Shown in pieces: positions 42,283 to 53,581 of a DNA stretch of 64,000 nt; position 1 is the stretch's first letter, and every line of letters begins with the position of its first letter. The DNA is from HOT-345 sp963531535 (GTDB lineage Bacteria > Patescibacteriota > Gracilibacteria > Absconditabacterales > Absconditicoccaceae), in the NCBI GenBank assembly GCA_963531535.1, contig CAUSGX010000003.1, positions 34,748 to 98,747 of the forward strand, in the 5' to 3' direction. Both the position numbers and the translations under genes were made by a program. The notes under the pieces are model-generated. The model searched no databases and was not told the origin of the DNA. It worked only from the letters and a program-made list of their open reading frames with translations.

Positions 42283-42317
42283 AAAAAAAACCTGAATGAA
42301 GTTTCAGGTTTTTTTGA
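42283..42317. terminator. Bidirectional terminator between DKNYY-like genes
   Basis: AAACCTGAA and TTCAGGTTT form a nine-base stem with a six-base loop, flanked by A-run and T-run, between convergent genes. Confidence 0.85.
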
Positions 42318-42335
42318 TATTGAGGAAACTAGATA

Positions 42336-43304
42336 TTATTTCTTGATTCTATTGAGAGTATAATAGCTTCCGTCATAATGGTTAATCAACTGATAGTAAT
42401 AGTCCTTGTCCGAGAGTACATAATAAGTATCACCATAAGTACCGTCTCAAGTCTTTTCATTGACCTCAAGTTGTAGTGTTTGACCATCTACAGGAAACAC
42501 AGCATTCCCATATCTATAACGGATATAAATAGAATTATTATAATAAGATATCTTAGGATCTAAAAATTCTCCTGCTATCAGAAGTTGTCCCGTGTTTTCA
42601 ATCTCTCAAGTGTAAGATTTCAAGTCCCAAGGCTCACCAGAACTCACATAGGTCTTTATCTCCTCAAAAGGAAGAAGCTTAAAGTCAGGCTTCTTTCTCT
42701 CCCTTACGATTACTTCATCATGGCGAGAAGAAGAGCTTCGTCTGTATATCCAGTTTTTATCGCTTCATAAATAGTAAACATACTGCTTTCCACCATTTTG
42801 AAAGAACGGAAATCCCTTATCTCTTTCATAATATTGATTCTTCCTAAGTGATAAAGTAGGATCGCTCATAAATCAAGTATTCTGCGGGACAAAGGAGAAT
42901 GTCTGAGCATCTACTAAAAATTTGTATGGAGAAAAGAGCAACCAACCTCACGTATACATAACTGTACCAAAATAGTATTGCTGTCAAATATCTCCTATAG
43001 CTTGAGCGTTTCAAGAAAGAGATAAAAACGCTTTATCTGAAAGCTTTTGATATTTCCAATCAGGGTTGGTATAAAATTCATTATATTCTCACTGTAAAAG
43101 CTTGAGAGAAGAAGTATCTACATACCCAGAATGTCTGTAAAAGTGGTAAATTGCTGGAGATTTTTTCTGGTTTTGAAGATTTAATGGACTTGTGATTACA
43201 GTATGTCCTGATTGAAGGTGATATTCCTGAAGTTGTTGAGGAGAAGAGGGTTGGCTACTTCAGAGAAGAGAAAACAATCCTAGTAAGAATAAAAGCTTTA
43301 GCAT
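42336..43304 (-). CDS. Secreted DKNYY-family-like protein, 322 aa
   Basis: A signal peptide (MLKLLFLLGLFSLLGSS, one Gly as UGA) precedes several beta-rich, Tyr-rich units. Each has a DK-(N/D)-(Y/W)-(Y/I)-Y type motif, such as SDKNWIYRR near residue 190 and SDKDYYYQL near the C-terminus. The repeated units would form beta strands. Function of the family is unknown. It is convergent with a shorter protein sharing the C-terminal unit, suggesting duplication. Confidence 0.7.
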
Positions 43305-43425
43305 AACTAAATTGGAAAGATATAAAAAACTCCTTAGAATATTATTCTAAGGAGCTTCAAAGTCAAGTCAATGTCACTACCTAATTTATCTGCATGTGGA
43401 TGAATGCTTCTGCTTAATCAAATCA

Positions 43426-43457
43426 AAAAAAACCTGAATAAATGTTCAGGCTTTTTC
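43426..43457 (-). terminator. Terminator after the AI-2E exporter-like gene
   Basis: CCTGAA and TTCAGG pair across a short loop; T-runs lie on both strands. On the minus strand it lies 22 bases past the TAA of the exporter gene. Confidence 0.75.
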
Positions 43458-43478
43458 TTTGTATTGCTATAGTTCGGC

Positions 43479-44723
43479 TTACTTTTCATCTAAGAAAAGT
43501 CCTACAATCACTGCTAAGGGAACTGAGAGGATAATTCCCCAGAATCCCATAATCGTAGCTCAGAATAATGCTGATACGATCAGGAGAGCTGAGTTTACTC
43601 CAAGTTGTTTTTCCATCAAAAGCGGCGTAATCACATTATTTTGTACCCATTGGATAGCAAAGAAGACAGCTCCGGCGATGATCATTCCCCAGAAACCATG
43701 ATAAATCAAAGCGAGTACTACTAATGGGATAATTGAAAAGATAGGTCCAATATATGGGATAATATCCATTAATCCAGTAATGAGCGAAAGTGAGAGCATA
43801 TTAGGGATCTCAAGTCCGCATCGCTTCATGATCCAAAGTGCTGCATACATCGCGATAATTACAAACACAGAAAGCAGAATCCTTGCCTTAAGCCAAAGTG
43901 AAAGTTTTTCATATATATAGTCAATTTTTGCTTGAACTTTCTGCTTTTGCAGGTCTTTTTTCCCTTTTAAGAAGAGACCAATCAGATATTTTTTCTCAAT
44001 TGAGAAGAAGACTGCTAGGGTAAAAACAATCGTAAGATTAGTCATAACACCTAAAAATCCTCAAACAACAGAGAAGATGCTTGATGAGAACTGTCTTAAA
44101 TATTTTGTAGAATTATCAAGAAGCGTATTTAGAGAGCTGAGAATAGAAGATTGGAAATCGCTATTAGCCCAGTTAAAGCTTGCCCAATTTTCGATAAGAT
44201 ATTGTTTTACCGCTGATGGAAGCCAAGTAATAGTATTTATAGCATCAGGTCGAGTATTACTAAGAACAAAAGTCTGAAGTTCTTTTGCGGTTCCAGATAT
44301 CCGGGTGATCAAAAGTGAAATCTGCGTGATCAAAAATGGAATTACCAGAAAGATTCCAGAAAACACAAATAAAAGAATCAAAAAATAGCTGATCCCAATA
44401 GCTAAGCCTCTATTTTTAACCCTCTTTTGCAAAGATACAATCAGTCCTTCACTAGAAACTGAGATAATCAGTGCAGCAACCAGCAAATAAATGATATCAA
44501 GAGACTGATAAAAAAGATAACCAACGAGCACAAAACTAGCACCAATAAGCCAAAACTTTACCATACTTTTGGTTGGCATACTACCTTGAAAATTCTCCTG
44601 AGAAGACCCATTACTTAAGTTTTTCTCTGGAATTTTATCAGGAAATTTCTCGTTTGCTACTTGTTCTTTCTCTTTTTGAAACTCAAGGCTATCTAGGAGC
44701 TCTTGTTCTGAGATTTTTTTCAT
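43479..44723 (-). CDS. AI-2E family transporter / permease
   Basis: The 414-residue membrane protein has an acidic cytoplasmic head, then about eight helices in the pattern of the AI-2E (TqsA/YdiK/PerM) family. Conserved parts are a long periplasmic loop after helix 3, LSLITGLMDIIPYIGPIFSIIP, and VQNNVITPLLMEKQLGVNSALLIVSALFG. Members export signals or ions; the substrate here is unknown. UGA glycines occur, e.g. VVGGFLG and ALFGAT. Its start overlaps the predicted end of rnpA. Confidence 0.88.
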
Positions 44724-45109
44724 TGGCTATGCAAAAAGGAACTAAATACTGATTGAAATTCGGTTGAAAGATAGGTTTTTATCTGACTTTTATCTTTTTT
44801 TTCTAAGAGATTAAGCAGAGGATCTAGCTTTGATTTCTGAAACATTACAAAACACTTTGAGTAGTTAGTATTTCATGGTTGCTGGTTGATAAATTCTTCA
44901 TAAGAAGCGATCAATATCCTCTTGATCTGATGTCTAATGACAGCTCTTTTTGAGAGTGCTAATGGAATGTGAAAAGAAATCTGATGATAATCGCGGTTTG
45001 GATACTGAGCACAATAAAAAATCAAGAAAATCCCACGCACAAACGATTGTCTCTTCCTCGTCAAAAACCTGACTTCTTTTCCCTCTAATCTTTCTTTCTT
45101 CTTAAGCAC
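44693..45109 (-). CDS. rnpA: Ribonuclease P protein component
   Basis: RnpA assists the RNase P RNA in 5' maturation of tRNA. From a GTG at 45109 the 138 residues include KKERLEGKEVRFLTRKRQSF, a central beta strand, and SKRAVIRHQIKRILIASYEEF, matching the RNR motif region where R-N-R-x-K-R is usual; here it reads R-H-Q-I-K-R. One UGA joins the helix to the C-terminal part; another lies near the end. The usual neighbour rpmH is absent; instead a glycosyltransferase precedes it. The C-terminus overlaps the transporter start by 31 bases. Confidence 0.75.
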
Positions 45110-45208
45110 AACAACAAAATATTGCAAATAAAGCACACCCCATCTTATCAATTCTCATCGTAAAGTCAACTCTATTAAAGCGAGGAGTAAACGATAAAAT
45201 GAGCTCTT

Positions 45209-46351
45209 TTAACTCATATTTTGATACAAAAGTTCAATTTCTGCATATTGCTTTTCCCGATCAAAAAACTTCTCAGGGTGGCTTTCATTCTCAGATTCCT
45301 TGAGTTTTTTGACAGCAGAGAATAGGCTCGCTTTGTCTCAAGGTCTCATCATAATTGTTTTTCCGCCAGTAACTTCTGGAAGCGAGCTGATAGCAGTTGT
45401 GATAAGCGGTGTCCCCAGCGCTAGTGTTTCCGTATGCACAGATCAGAAGCCTTCAGACAGCGAAGGAGCGATCACTCCATCAACTTCGGAAACAAGAGCT
45501 CTCAATTCGGATTTTGGTAGTCCATTGTATGTTTTAACGCGTTTTGCAGCTTCAGGAGGGAGCTTTTCTAAAAGAGAAAAAAGCCTGGTTTTTATCTCTG
45601 TATCTCTTTGTGCTGGAATAAAATTGAAGATTAGCTGGAGATCTTCTGATTGTGTTAGAAGTTCAGGAACCGCTTCTAAAAGGGTATCGATTCCTTTAGA
45701 AATCCCCGTATGTCAAAAATAGAGGAGAGAAAAATACGTTCAAAGTTGGTATCTTTCTCTGATAGTATTTTTTTCGGAAGCTGAGACTTTTGATCTATCC
45801 CAAAAATTATGATCAACTCCATTATAAATCAGTCTAAGCTTCTCATCAGCAATTCAGTAGGCAATCCTTAGGCTATTAAGCGTATACAATGAAACACAGT
45901 GATATATTGAGTATGGAAGCTGGAAAATAAGCCATTCGAAAACCTGATAGATTCGAGCAGATCGCCATGGTTTATACTGTTTCCAGAGCTGTCCAAAGAT
46001 CTCATGTACAGTGATCAAAACCTTTTTCTTGAACAAAATTCCAAGAAGAGAAGCAGGAATCGCTCCTCAATAGGTACTGGTATGGATGAAGTCAATTTTT
46101 TCTCTTTTTAGAAGTTTCCTTCCTGTCCAAAAACCACTTCGAATGAATGATTTTCTTCATCTTCCAGTCCTAATAATTTTGAGATTATCCTCCTTTTCAA
46201 GTTTTTTGAGTTTTGGATCATAGAGTGAAGTCAAGACAATAACCTGATATCCCTTTTCTACACTGCGAGAGATGATCTGCTCAAAGACTGTCTCTACTCC
46301 TCAAGCATGCGGAAGATAATAATCTAAGAGATAAAGTATCGTCTTTGACAT
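45209..46351 (-). CDS. Glycosyltransferase family 4 (GT1-type)
   Basis: The 380 residues begin with KTILYLLDYYLPHAGGVETV, the donor/acceptor loop typical of GT-B enzymes. They include LTSLYDPKLKK, LIYNGVDHNFW, a GT4 domain (SSLYFGHTGISKGIDTLLEA), and the donor-binding ALVSEVDGVIAP then EGFGSVHTETLALGTPLI with the E-x7-E pair. UGA glycines include AHAGGVE and YFGHTG. It likely adds sugars to a surface glycan. It follows tsaE by 22 bases. Confidence 0.9.
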
Positions 46352-46373
46352 CCAAATAAAAAAATAAATTAAA

Positions 46374-46766
46374 TTAGTTGAGGAGCTCGATTTCTCTGAG
46401 CTCTGCTGAGAGCTTATGAATTTTAATATGGAGATAAGTATCCAAATCTAACTGATCAATCCATTTTGGCCATTCAATAACTACGGTCTCAAATTCAGAA
46501 ATCTGATTTAAAATCCCTTTTTCAATCAGTTCTTCAAAGCTCTTAAGTCTATACATGTCTATATGAAGGAGCTTATCAGCATAGATATTGAGGTATGCAT
46601 AGGTTGGGCTCTGGACGAGATTTGGATCGATACCAAGTCCCTCTGCAAATCCCTTAATAAGGGTCGTTTTCCCAGCTCAGAGCTCTCATTCAAGCAAGAG
46701 TATGCTATGATGTTGTGCAAGAGTTTTCCCATATTCATGCATCTGTTCTGGATTCTCAATTTTCAT
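46374..46766 (-). CDS. tsaE: tRNA t6A biosynthesis ATPase TsaE
   Basis: TsaE is the ATPase partner in the TsaBDE complex that makes t6A37. The 130 residues show HSILLLEGELGAGKTTLIKG (P-loop; two of its glycines are UGA), GFAEGLGIDPNLVQSPTYAYL with the switch Thr, and VVIEWPKW. It is short but complete. tsaC is seven kb away on the same strand; tsaD and tsaB are not visible. Confidence 0.94.
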
Positions 46767-46820
46767 CTGCAGGTTTCAAAAGATAAAAAACCAGATTTTT
46801 ATTGTATTTTACTATAGCTT

Positions 46821-47999
46821 TTAGATGCTAACTTGCAAGTTATTTTCTAAGGATCCTCGATACTCGCTCGGTGCGATCTGATGCAGTACTCCAGAGAAAG
46901 TTTCCTCATCAATCGGATAAAAAATTCCTTTTTTGACACGAGACATTTTTAGTTCTGGTTGAGAGATAGTTATTCAGGTTAGGCTTTTGGTGATTTTTAC
47001 TCCAGCTAGGAGAGGAATATAGGTAGGAACAGTTCTTTTTTTGAGTTCATAATCCCAAATATAATCATAACCTGCATCTTTTGCCCTCATGCCTCGGTCC
47101 TGATCAAAGAGGAGATTGCCGAGTGAATAAAATATAGGTTTACCTTCATAAATTTCAAATTTTCACGGAATATGAGAGTGATTCCCAACAATAATATCTG
47201 CTCCAGCATCTACTAAGGCATGAGCTAGCTTGATTTGTGCTTGATTTGGCTTCTGATGATATTCTGCTCCTCGATGAATTGAAAGGATTTTTGCATCACA
47301 GCCCTGATCTTGCATCTCCGTTAAATCTCAGGTCATCAAGGCAAGATTATTGGGATTCCAGGAGAGTCGCTCTCCACCATAGATATTTGTATTCCCATCA
47401 TAAGAGTATGCCTGAAGACACAGTTTTAGTCAGTTTTTTTCTGTCATGTATCGATTCTGGGCGTCGCCAGTACTATTCCCAGCACCAAAAAATCAGATCC
47501 CATGCTGATGCAAGGTTGCTCTGGTCGTGCGAACTCCCTCTCCGCCAGCATTACTTGTATGGTTATTTGCCAAGGACAATAAAAGCTGATTGCCTCCTTG
47601 AATATCTAAAAGTGTTCTGATGCTTCCTGTATTTGCACGAAATAGAAAGGTATTTTCAACTTTTTCATTTGCTTTTTTTGAAAATTGGCTTTCCAGGTTT
47701 GCAAATAAAATGCACTCTCCTGAAAGATAACATGGAAACTGATGAAAGGGATTGTAATTATCGCCAGTGAAGATGCGATCATAACCTTCTTTTTTAGCCC
47801 AAAAATCAATGCCTCTAGCAAGCATAATATCTCATCAAAAAATGAATTCGACACTAGGATCAGGTTTTTTTTCTGATGAGATGCTAGAGATGATCTGGTC
47901 TATAAATTCTTTTGGAGAATGCGAAAAGAAACTCAGTAAAACGGATCCTCAAATCAAAAAAAATGAACTAAGTAGCAAGAGAATTATCCTTTTTTTCAT
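46821..47999 (-). CDS. CapA-family protein (poly-gamma-glutamate synthesis/metallophosphatase fold)
   Basis: A signal anchor (RIILLLLSSFFLIGGSVLL) is followed by the metallophosphatase-like CapA domain: EFIFGGDIMLARGID, a metal Asp/His site near NLESQFS, LSLANNHTSNAGGEG with the NNH motif, ILSIHRGAEYH and NHSHIPGKFE. CapA proteins act in polyglutamate capsule export or modification; orphan copies are common and of unknown role. No capB or capC is nearby. UGA encodes both glycines of FGGDIM. The length is 392 aa. Confidence 0.88.
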
Positions 48000-48177
48000 C
48001 AAAAAGCTCTAAGTAAATATCTCTACAAATACCCAAACCATAGATAAAAGCAAGTCAAAATACAAAAACTCTGATTTTCTGCTTGATATCTCTTAGAATA
48101 AAAATTAAAAAACTGCTGGAAAAAAGAGAGAAAAAGAATATAAAAAATCTGAATTTTAATTTTTTTGTAAAATCACA

Positions 48178-48930
48178 ATGTGAAGATGGCATAGTATTGC
48201 AGCGAGAAAGGCATCATGAGATGCTGCAAAATCTAGAATTTATAGTATTATTGGGAAAAAGATTCAGATGGCGGCTAAAAACTGAGCTGATCCAAAAATG
48301 AATCCTTCATTGGAAATGATTCTAGAAAAGGCAAGATATAACGGTCTCCCAAAGGATGTTATTGAAAGGGCAATTCTCAAAGGATCTGGACAACTTGAAG
48401 GAGAGGAAATGAAGGAAGTATTCTATGAAGGATACGGACCAAATGGTTCAGCCTTCTTGATCAAGACTGTAACTTCAAATACCAATAGAACATCTCAAGC
48501 AGTGAGAACAGCACTTCAAAAGGCTGGAGGTTCTATGGCAGAAATTGGAGCTGTTGCTTGGCAGTTTAAAGAGCAAGGGCTAATCCTAATAGATGGGAAG
48601 TCTGAGATGGTAGAGGATAAAGGAAGACAATTAGAAAAGATTACTCCTTTTGATCCTGAAGAGTTGGAAATGCAGGTTATGGAGCTTCCTATTGAAGATG
48701 AGAGTATAGAGGAAGGTTCGGCTGAGGTCTATACTTCAAAGGCTGATTTCATAACTGTGAGAAAAGCTATAGCAGAACTTGGTTATCATATTACAGAAGC
48801 AGATATCCATTTCTTCGCTGAAAATCAGATTAGTTTGACCGGAGAGGATGTTGAGATATTTGAACGCATTCTCGAAGCCTTAAATGATGATGAAGATGTT
48901 GATCAGGTATATCACAATGTAAGCTTGTAA
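48178..48930 (+). CDS. yebC: YebC/PmpR-family protein
   Basis: YebC-type proteins are linked to transcription control and, more recently, to relief of ribosome stalling. The 250 residues begin MGRWHSIAARKASGDAAK, where the second residue and others are UGA. Next come GADPKMNPSLEMILEKARYNGLPKD, YEGYGPNGSAFLI and NRTSQAVRTALQKAGGSM, the core signature, then the C-terminal domain. An AAATCTGAATTTT copy precedes the ATG. A terminator follows. Confidence 0.94.
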
Positions 48931-48944
48931 AACAATAAAAATAA

Positions 48945-48974
48945 AAAATCTGACTTCAAAAGTCAGGTTTTTTT
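48945..48974. terminator. Terminator after yebC, made from motif-like arms
   Basis: AATCTGACTT and AAGTCAGGTT pair with one mismatch and end in seven T, between convergent genes. Confidence 0.85.
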
Positions 48975-49019
48975 GATATTTTCTTCTGATAGTTTCTCGT
49001 TGTTACTAAATCTCTTGAT

Positions 49020-50243
49020 TTACTCAATATGATAGCTCCATCTTTTATCTCTCTGTAAGTATGGAAATAGTGATTCAACATCCTCTCTAGTGACCTGCTG
49101 ATATTTCTCTAAGATATCATCAAGCGTTTTAATCTCTCCATAGGTTAAATACTGATGTTCGAGGAAGTCTGCCATCTCATCTGAACTTTCAATTCCCATT
49201 TGAATTCCTCCAATGAGATAGTTTTTTGCGTTTTCCAGTTCCTCATCATTAAATCCTTCTTTAATGAAATGGTCAATCTCTTCATGGATTTTATCTACTC
49301 CAAACTCGAACTTTTTCTTATCTAATCCAGTACGAATCCAAAAAAATCAGAATTCCTTTACACAAGCGTGTCAGGCTCTAATAGAGTAGCAGAGACCTAG
49401 TTTTTCTCTAATGTTTTGAAAAAGTCTTGAAGACATATTCCCTCAAAGAATAGTACAAAGCACACTTGCAGCCTCTCTCTTTTCTTCTAGCCCATTTAAA
49501 CCTGGCATTGAGATGATGAGATGATTTTGTTCAGTTCATTTTTTGAAAAAATCAGATTTTTCTAATGGTAGATTTCGTGAAAATTCAGGTTTCTCCCTTT
49601 CTTTTTTCTCAGATAGAGGAGAAAAGAGTTGAGAGATCATAGACTCAAGTTGCTCCTGATCGAGAATTTTCCCAGTGATAGTGATAATCAGGTTATCCTT
49701 TGTATATAATGCTTTCTTATAGTCGAAAAGGGCTTGTGCATTAAAGTTGTTGATTGTTTCCTCGTACCCAATAATTGGTCTTCCATAATTTCCTTTTCAA
49801 AAGAAAAAATGTCTCCACATATCATCGCGAAGGCGAGCTGGCTCATCTTGATATCTTTTTAACTCCTGAATCACTACCCCTTTTTCCCTTTCAAGTTCAG
49901 CGTGTGGAAACTGTGCATCTATCAACATATCAGCAAGGAGTTCTACTCATTGTGTTGCAAAATGAGGAGCAGACTTGATATAATAAGCGGTTCTATGCTG
50001 CCCAGTTCGTGCATTAAATTCAGCTCAAATCTTGTCCATTGCAGTTGCAACAGCCTTTGGAGTCGTCCATTTCTTTCCTCATTTAAAAAACATGTGCTCC
50101 AAAAAATGAGAAATTCCAGCTTCTTCTGCTGTTTCATAGACAGAACCTGCTTTTACTCAGATTTGAATGGTGATTGAATTGCTCTCCTGCATAGGAGCAA
50201 AGATGCAGGTAATCCCGCTTAGTATTTTTATTTCATACTTCAT
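49020..50243 (-). CDS. M16-family zinc peptidase
   Basis: The 407 residues include the inverted zinc motif HFLEH (in AGISHFLEHMFFKGG, near residue 46), then a glutamate further on. RPIIGYEETINNF and a second, non-catalytic-half-like domain with LGGNMSSRLFQNIREKLGLCYSI follow. This is the layout of pitrilysin/processing-peptidase-like enzymes. They cut peptides in the cytoplasm or periplasm; no signal peptide is visible. UGA glycines are common. Confidence 0.93.
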
Positions 50244-50261
50244 TAGTATTTAGAAAAAAAG

Positions 50262-50297
50262 GAATAAAAAACTGACGCAAAGGTCAGATTTTTTTAT
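50262..50297 (-). terminator. Terminator after galE
   Basis: CTGAC (50272-50276) and GTCAG (50283-50287) pair across a six-base loop with T-runs on both strands; on the minus strand it lies about 30 bases after the galE stop. Confidence 0.65.
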
Positions 50298-50317
50298 TAT
50301 TTAAAGAGTTTAATTTC

Positions 50318-51352
50318 TTACTCTTCTTTATTTACAAAGTTCCATGCATCCTGAATCCCTTCAAGGATAGATTTCTTAGCTTCCCATCAAAGAATTTGCT
50401 TTGCTTTTGATGCATTTGCTACGGAGATAGCTACATCTCAATCTCTTCTATCAACGATTTCATAGTTAATCTCATCACCTATGATCTGTTGTGTCATCAT
50501 GATCATTTCAAGTACAGAAGTCCCAGCCCCAGTTCCAATATTAAAGACCTCAAAAAAGCTGACTTCATCTTCTGAATTTTGCTTCTTCTCAAGTAGCCAT
50601 TCAAAACTTCTCAAATGAGCCTCAGCTAAGTCCTCAATATGAATATAATCTCTAATACAAGTTCCATCAGGGGTTTGATAATCATTTCCAAATACGCTAA
50701 TTTTTTCAATCTCTTTTTTTGCAACTCTTAGGAGATAAGGAAGCAAATTGGTCGGAATTCCTTTTGGATTTTCTCCTAATTTTCAACTATGATGTGCTCA
50801 AATTGGATTGAAATATCTTAGAGAAACCGCAGAAAATCATTTATGAGCTACCATATCCTTGAGCAAAAACTCAGTTACAAGTTTCGTTGTTCCGTAGGGG
50901 TTTATGGCGCTGAGACGGTCTGTTTCAGTAAAAGGTGGAATATTTCTATCAATATCGTATACCGTCGCACTAGAAGAAAAAATCAGATTTTTTACCTTGT
51001 GAGTATTCATAACCTCAAGGAGATTCAAGGTTCAAATAATATTATTCTCATAGTATAAAAAAGGATCATGGCAACTCTCAGAAACGGCTTTCTTTGCTGC
51101 GAAGTGAATTACCCCAATGAATTCATGTTCCTCAAAAAGCTTCTCAAGAAACTCACTATCTCTTACATCTCCATCAAGAAAAGGTAGTTCATAACCTAAG
51201 ATTTCCTTGATACCATCTAGAACAGTAGTTTTGTGTGCATTTGAGAGATTGTCGATCAAAATCGGCTCATATCCAGCCTGCGCAAAAAGTACTGCGGTAT
51301 GCGAACCAATATACCCAAGACCTCAGGTAATCAGTATTTTTTTTGATTCCAT
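50318..51352 (-). CDS. galE: UDP-glucose 4-epimerase
   Basis: GalE interconverts UDP-glucose and UDP-galactose (or the N-acetyl forms) for glycans. The 344-residue extended SDR has the NAD motif ITGGLGYIGSHT with the first Gly as UGA, LIDNLSNAHKTTVLDG, HFAAKKAVSES, FSSSATVYD, the catalytic Y-x3-K in NPYGTTKLVTE, RYFNPIGAHHSG and RDYIHIEDLAEAH. It ends in TAA. It would supply galactose-type donors for the glycosyltransferases in this region. Confidence 0.95.
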
Positions 51353-51493
51353 TTTATGCAAAAAAGAATAAAAATTTGCAATTCTTCTCTTTACTATACA
51401 GATAAAACATATCAAAGTCAAGAAGATATTTTGCTCTTTTGAATTCACTTCTTTTTATTATAGAAAAAATAAGACAAAAACTGATTTCCCGTC

Positions 51494-52195
51494 TTATTTC
51501 TCCTTTGATTGAGGGACTTTTCGTTCTCACTCTTTTAAGTCTCCTAAAATATAGTCTCCAATACGGATTCTTTTTAGATCTATAACTTCATAGCCAAGTG
51601 CCTTAAAAATTCTTCTAATATGTCTTTTCTTCCCCTCATTCAAGACAATATTCAGCTTTCAACTCTCGGCTTGTTGTAGTGAAAGTGTTCTTAAAAATTC
51701 TCCTCCTTCCCAAATTCCAGCTAAAATTTTCTTCTTTAGCTCTCGATTAAATGGACGATTAAGAGTAATAAGGTATTCTTTGGTAATTTTAGAGCTCGGA
51801 TGTTCAAATGCATGCACAGTTCATGGATTCTTTGCTAGCAAAATTAGTCCGCGACTTTCTTTATCAAGTCTCCCAATATAGTAGTAGTTCTTGAATGCTT
51901 CTGGTAGTAAACTATAAAAAATCTGATTATGAGGATCCGCTTTTGAACAGGTATATCCCTTAGGTTTATTGAAAAGAATAAAAGCTGGTTTTTTATTTTC
52001 TGTATTAGATACATCCGATAAGATGTATTCTTTAATTCTCAGGTCTGGAATTTCAAGCAGATCTTTCTCAACCAGTTCAGCTTTATAGTTGTTTACCTTT
52101 TCATTGTTAATAAAAATTTTCCCATCATCAATGAGTAGCGTTATTTTTCTCCTTGGGAGTTGATGTTTTGTCTGTAGGTATGCTCTGAGTAGCAT
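51494..52195 (-). CDS. S4-domain pseudouridine synthase, RsuA/RluB type
   Basis: The N-terminal S4 RNA-binding domain (residues ~1-60: RRKITLLIDDGKIFINN, VNNYKAELVEKD) precedes the synthase with PAFILFNKPKGYTCS, the catalytic-Asp motif GRLDKESRGLILLAKN, HPSSKITKEYLITL and the terminal EGKKRHIRRIFKALGYEV, RIRIGDY. The family modifies rRNA uridines; whether this copy is RsuA-, RluB- or RluE-like cannot be told. The length is 233 aa. Confidence 0.9.
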
Positions 52196-52210
52196 ATTTT
52201 TTTGAGGAAT

Positions 52211-52242
52211 AAAAAAAAGAACACCCTTTATAGATGTTCTCC
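52211..52242 (-). terminator. Terminator after the Ala-rich lipoprotein gene
   Basis: On the minus strand GAACATC and GGGTGTTC pair imperfectly around a six-base loop and are followed by eight T. Confidence 0.75.
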
Positions 52243-52288
52243 TTTATACTTGCTTGCTTTGAGATTACAAGCGTTTTATAGTACTAAA

Positions 52289-52663
52289 CTATTTAGCAGC
52301 GTTAAGAGCAGCTTGTTGAGCAGCTTGAACAGCAGCAACATCAACACCAGCATTCTTAAGAGCTTCTTGTTGAGCAGCTAGAGCAGCATTAGCAGCTTCC
52401 ATAGCAGCTTGAGCATCTTCTCCAGTGTAGATAGCTACTCCAGAGTTTGCTTCAACTACTTCAGATGGTTGTGCTACAACAGGATTAGTTGTTTCAGTAT
52501 CTCCGCTAGTAGCGTCAATCACTACTTCTTCAACAGTTCCTGTTGTGATCTCAGCATTTGCTCCTGAGTCAAGAATAATTTCTGGAGCTTCAGTCTTTCC
52601 ACATCCAGCCAAAACAGCAACAGCAGTTAGAGCTACAGCAGAAGCCAACATTTTCTTTGTCAT
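52289..52663 (-). CDS. Alanine-rich lipoprotein, 124 aa
   Basis: A lipoprotein signal with lipobox LAGC (Cys near residue 21) precedes an acidic Thr/Glu/Val linker and a low-complexity C-terminus of Ala and Gln (AANAALAAQQEALKNAG), which is likely a helix. All glycines use GGN. The codon use (gca/gct Ala) makes it stand out. The role is unknown; it may be an abundant surface spacer. An SD-like AGGAAAAA stretch precedes the ATG. Confidence 0.85.
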   Translation of the reverse strand: MTKKMLASAVALTAVAVLAGCGKTEAPEIILDSGANAEITTGTVEEVVIDATSGDTETTNPVVAQPSEVVEANSGVAIYTGEDAQAAMEAANAALAAQQEALKNAGVDVAAVQAAQQAALNAAK

Positions 52664-52834
52664 TTTTCCTAATTCATAATAATATAAAAATATGAATGCC
52701 CCTTATATACGAAAATGCTTCCTTATTGCAAGTTTTTTTTTATTTTTTTTCTCTTGCAAGAAAAAAACAAATAACTATCCTTGGAAACAATACTAAGAAA
52801 TCAGATTTTTTATTTTTTTTCTCCAAATTCTATT

Positions 52835-53521
52835 ATGAATATAGATCAGATTTCTATTGATCCATCTTGGAAGCAGGTACTTCTCTCCGAGTTTCAAAAG
52901 CCTTACTTTGCTGGTATAAAGGACTTCCTCCTCAAAGAATTTCAAGCATGATATACTGTATTCCCAGCTGGAAAAGATATCTTTAGAGCTTTTAATGAGA
53001 CTCCTTTTGACGAGGTAAAGGTAGTAATCTTGGGACAAGATCCCTATCATGGAGTAGGAGAAGCACATGGATTAAGTTTTTCTGTGCCTGAAGGAGTAAA
53101 GATTCCTCCTTCTCTGAGAAATATTTATAAAGAGTTGAAAACTGACTTAGGAATTGAGCCTGTATCTAGTGGCAATCTTGAAAAACGAGCACATCAAGGC
53201 GTATTCCTTCTGAATGCAGGTTTAACAGTGAGAAAAGATACCCCAAATTCTCACAAAGATGCAGGTTGGCACCAATTTACTGATGCGGTTATCAAGATTC
53301 TTTCCGATCAAAAGGAGTGATTAGTTTTTATTCTTTGGGGAGCTTTTGCTCAAAAAAAAGCTGAACTCATTGATACCGATAAACATTTCATTCTAAGCTC
53401 GCCTCATCCTTCGCCATTCTCGGCCGATAGAGGATTCTTTGGTTCTAAACCTTTTAGTAAGTGTAATGAGATCTTAGATAGTATCTGAAAAAAACAGATT
53501 GATCGAGATCTTAGCCATTAG
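52835..53521 (+). CDS. ung: Uracil-DNA glycosylase
   Basis: Ung removes uracil from DNA in base-excision repair. The 228 residues show VVILGQDPYHGVGEAHGLSF (catalytic Asp and His-loop), IPPSLRNIYKEL, GVFLLNAGLTV, FILWGAFAQKK and the HPSPFSADRGFFGSKPFS motif with the second active-site His. UGA glycines include AGYTVF and KEGLVF. An AAATCAGATTT copy lies about 26 bases upstream of the ATG. Confidence 0.96.
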
Positions 53522-53581
53522 AACGATGTTTAAAAAAATAAAAAATCAGATTTTTTTCTTTATTCTTCTCCAATATATAGT

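Noticed and set aside
43459..43701. An 80-codon plus-strand frame
   Set aside because: It is antisense to the AI-2E-type exporter.
45300..45722. A plus-strand 140-codon frame
   Set aside because: It is antisense to the GT4 gene and lacks any recognisable feature.
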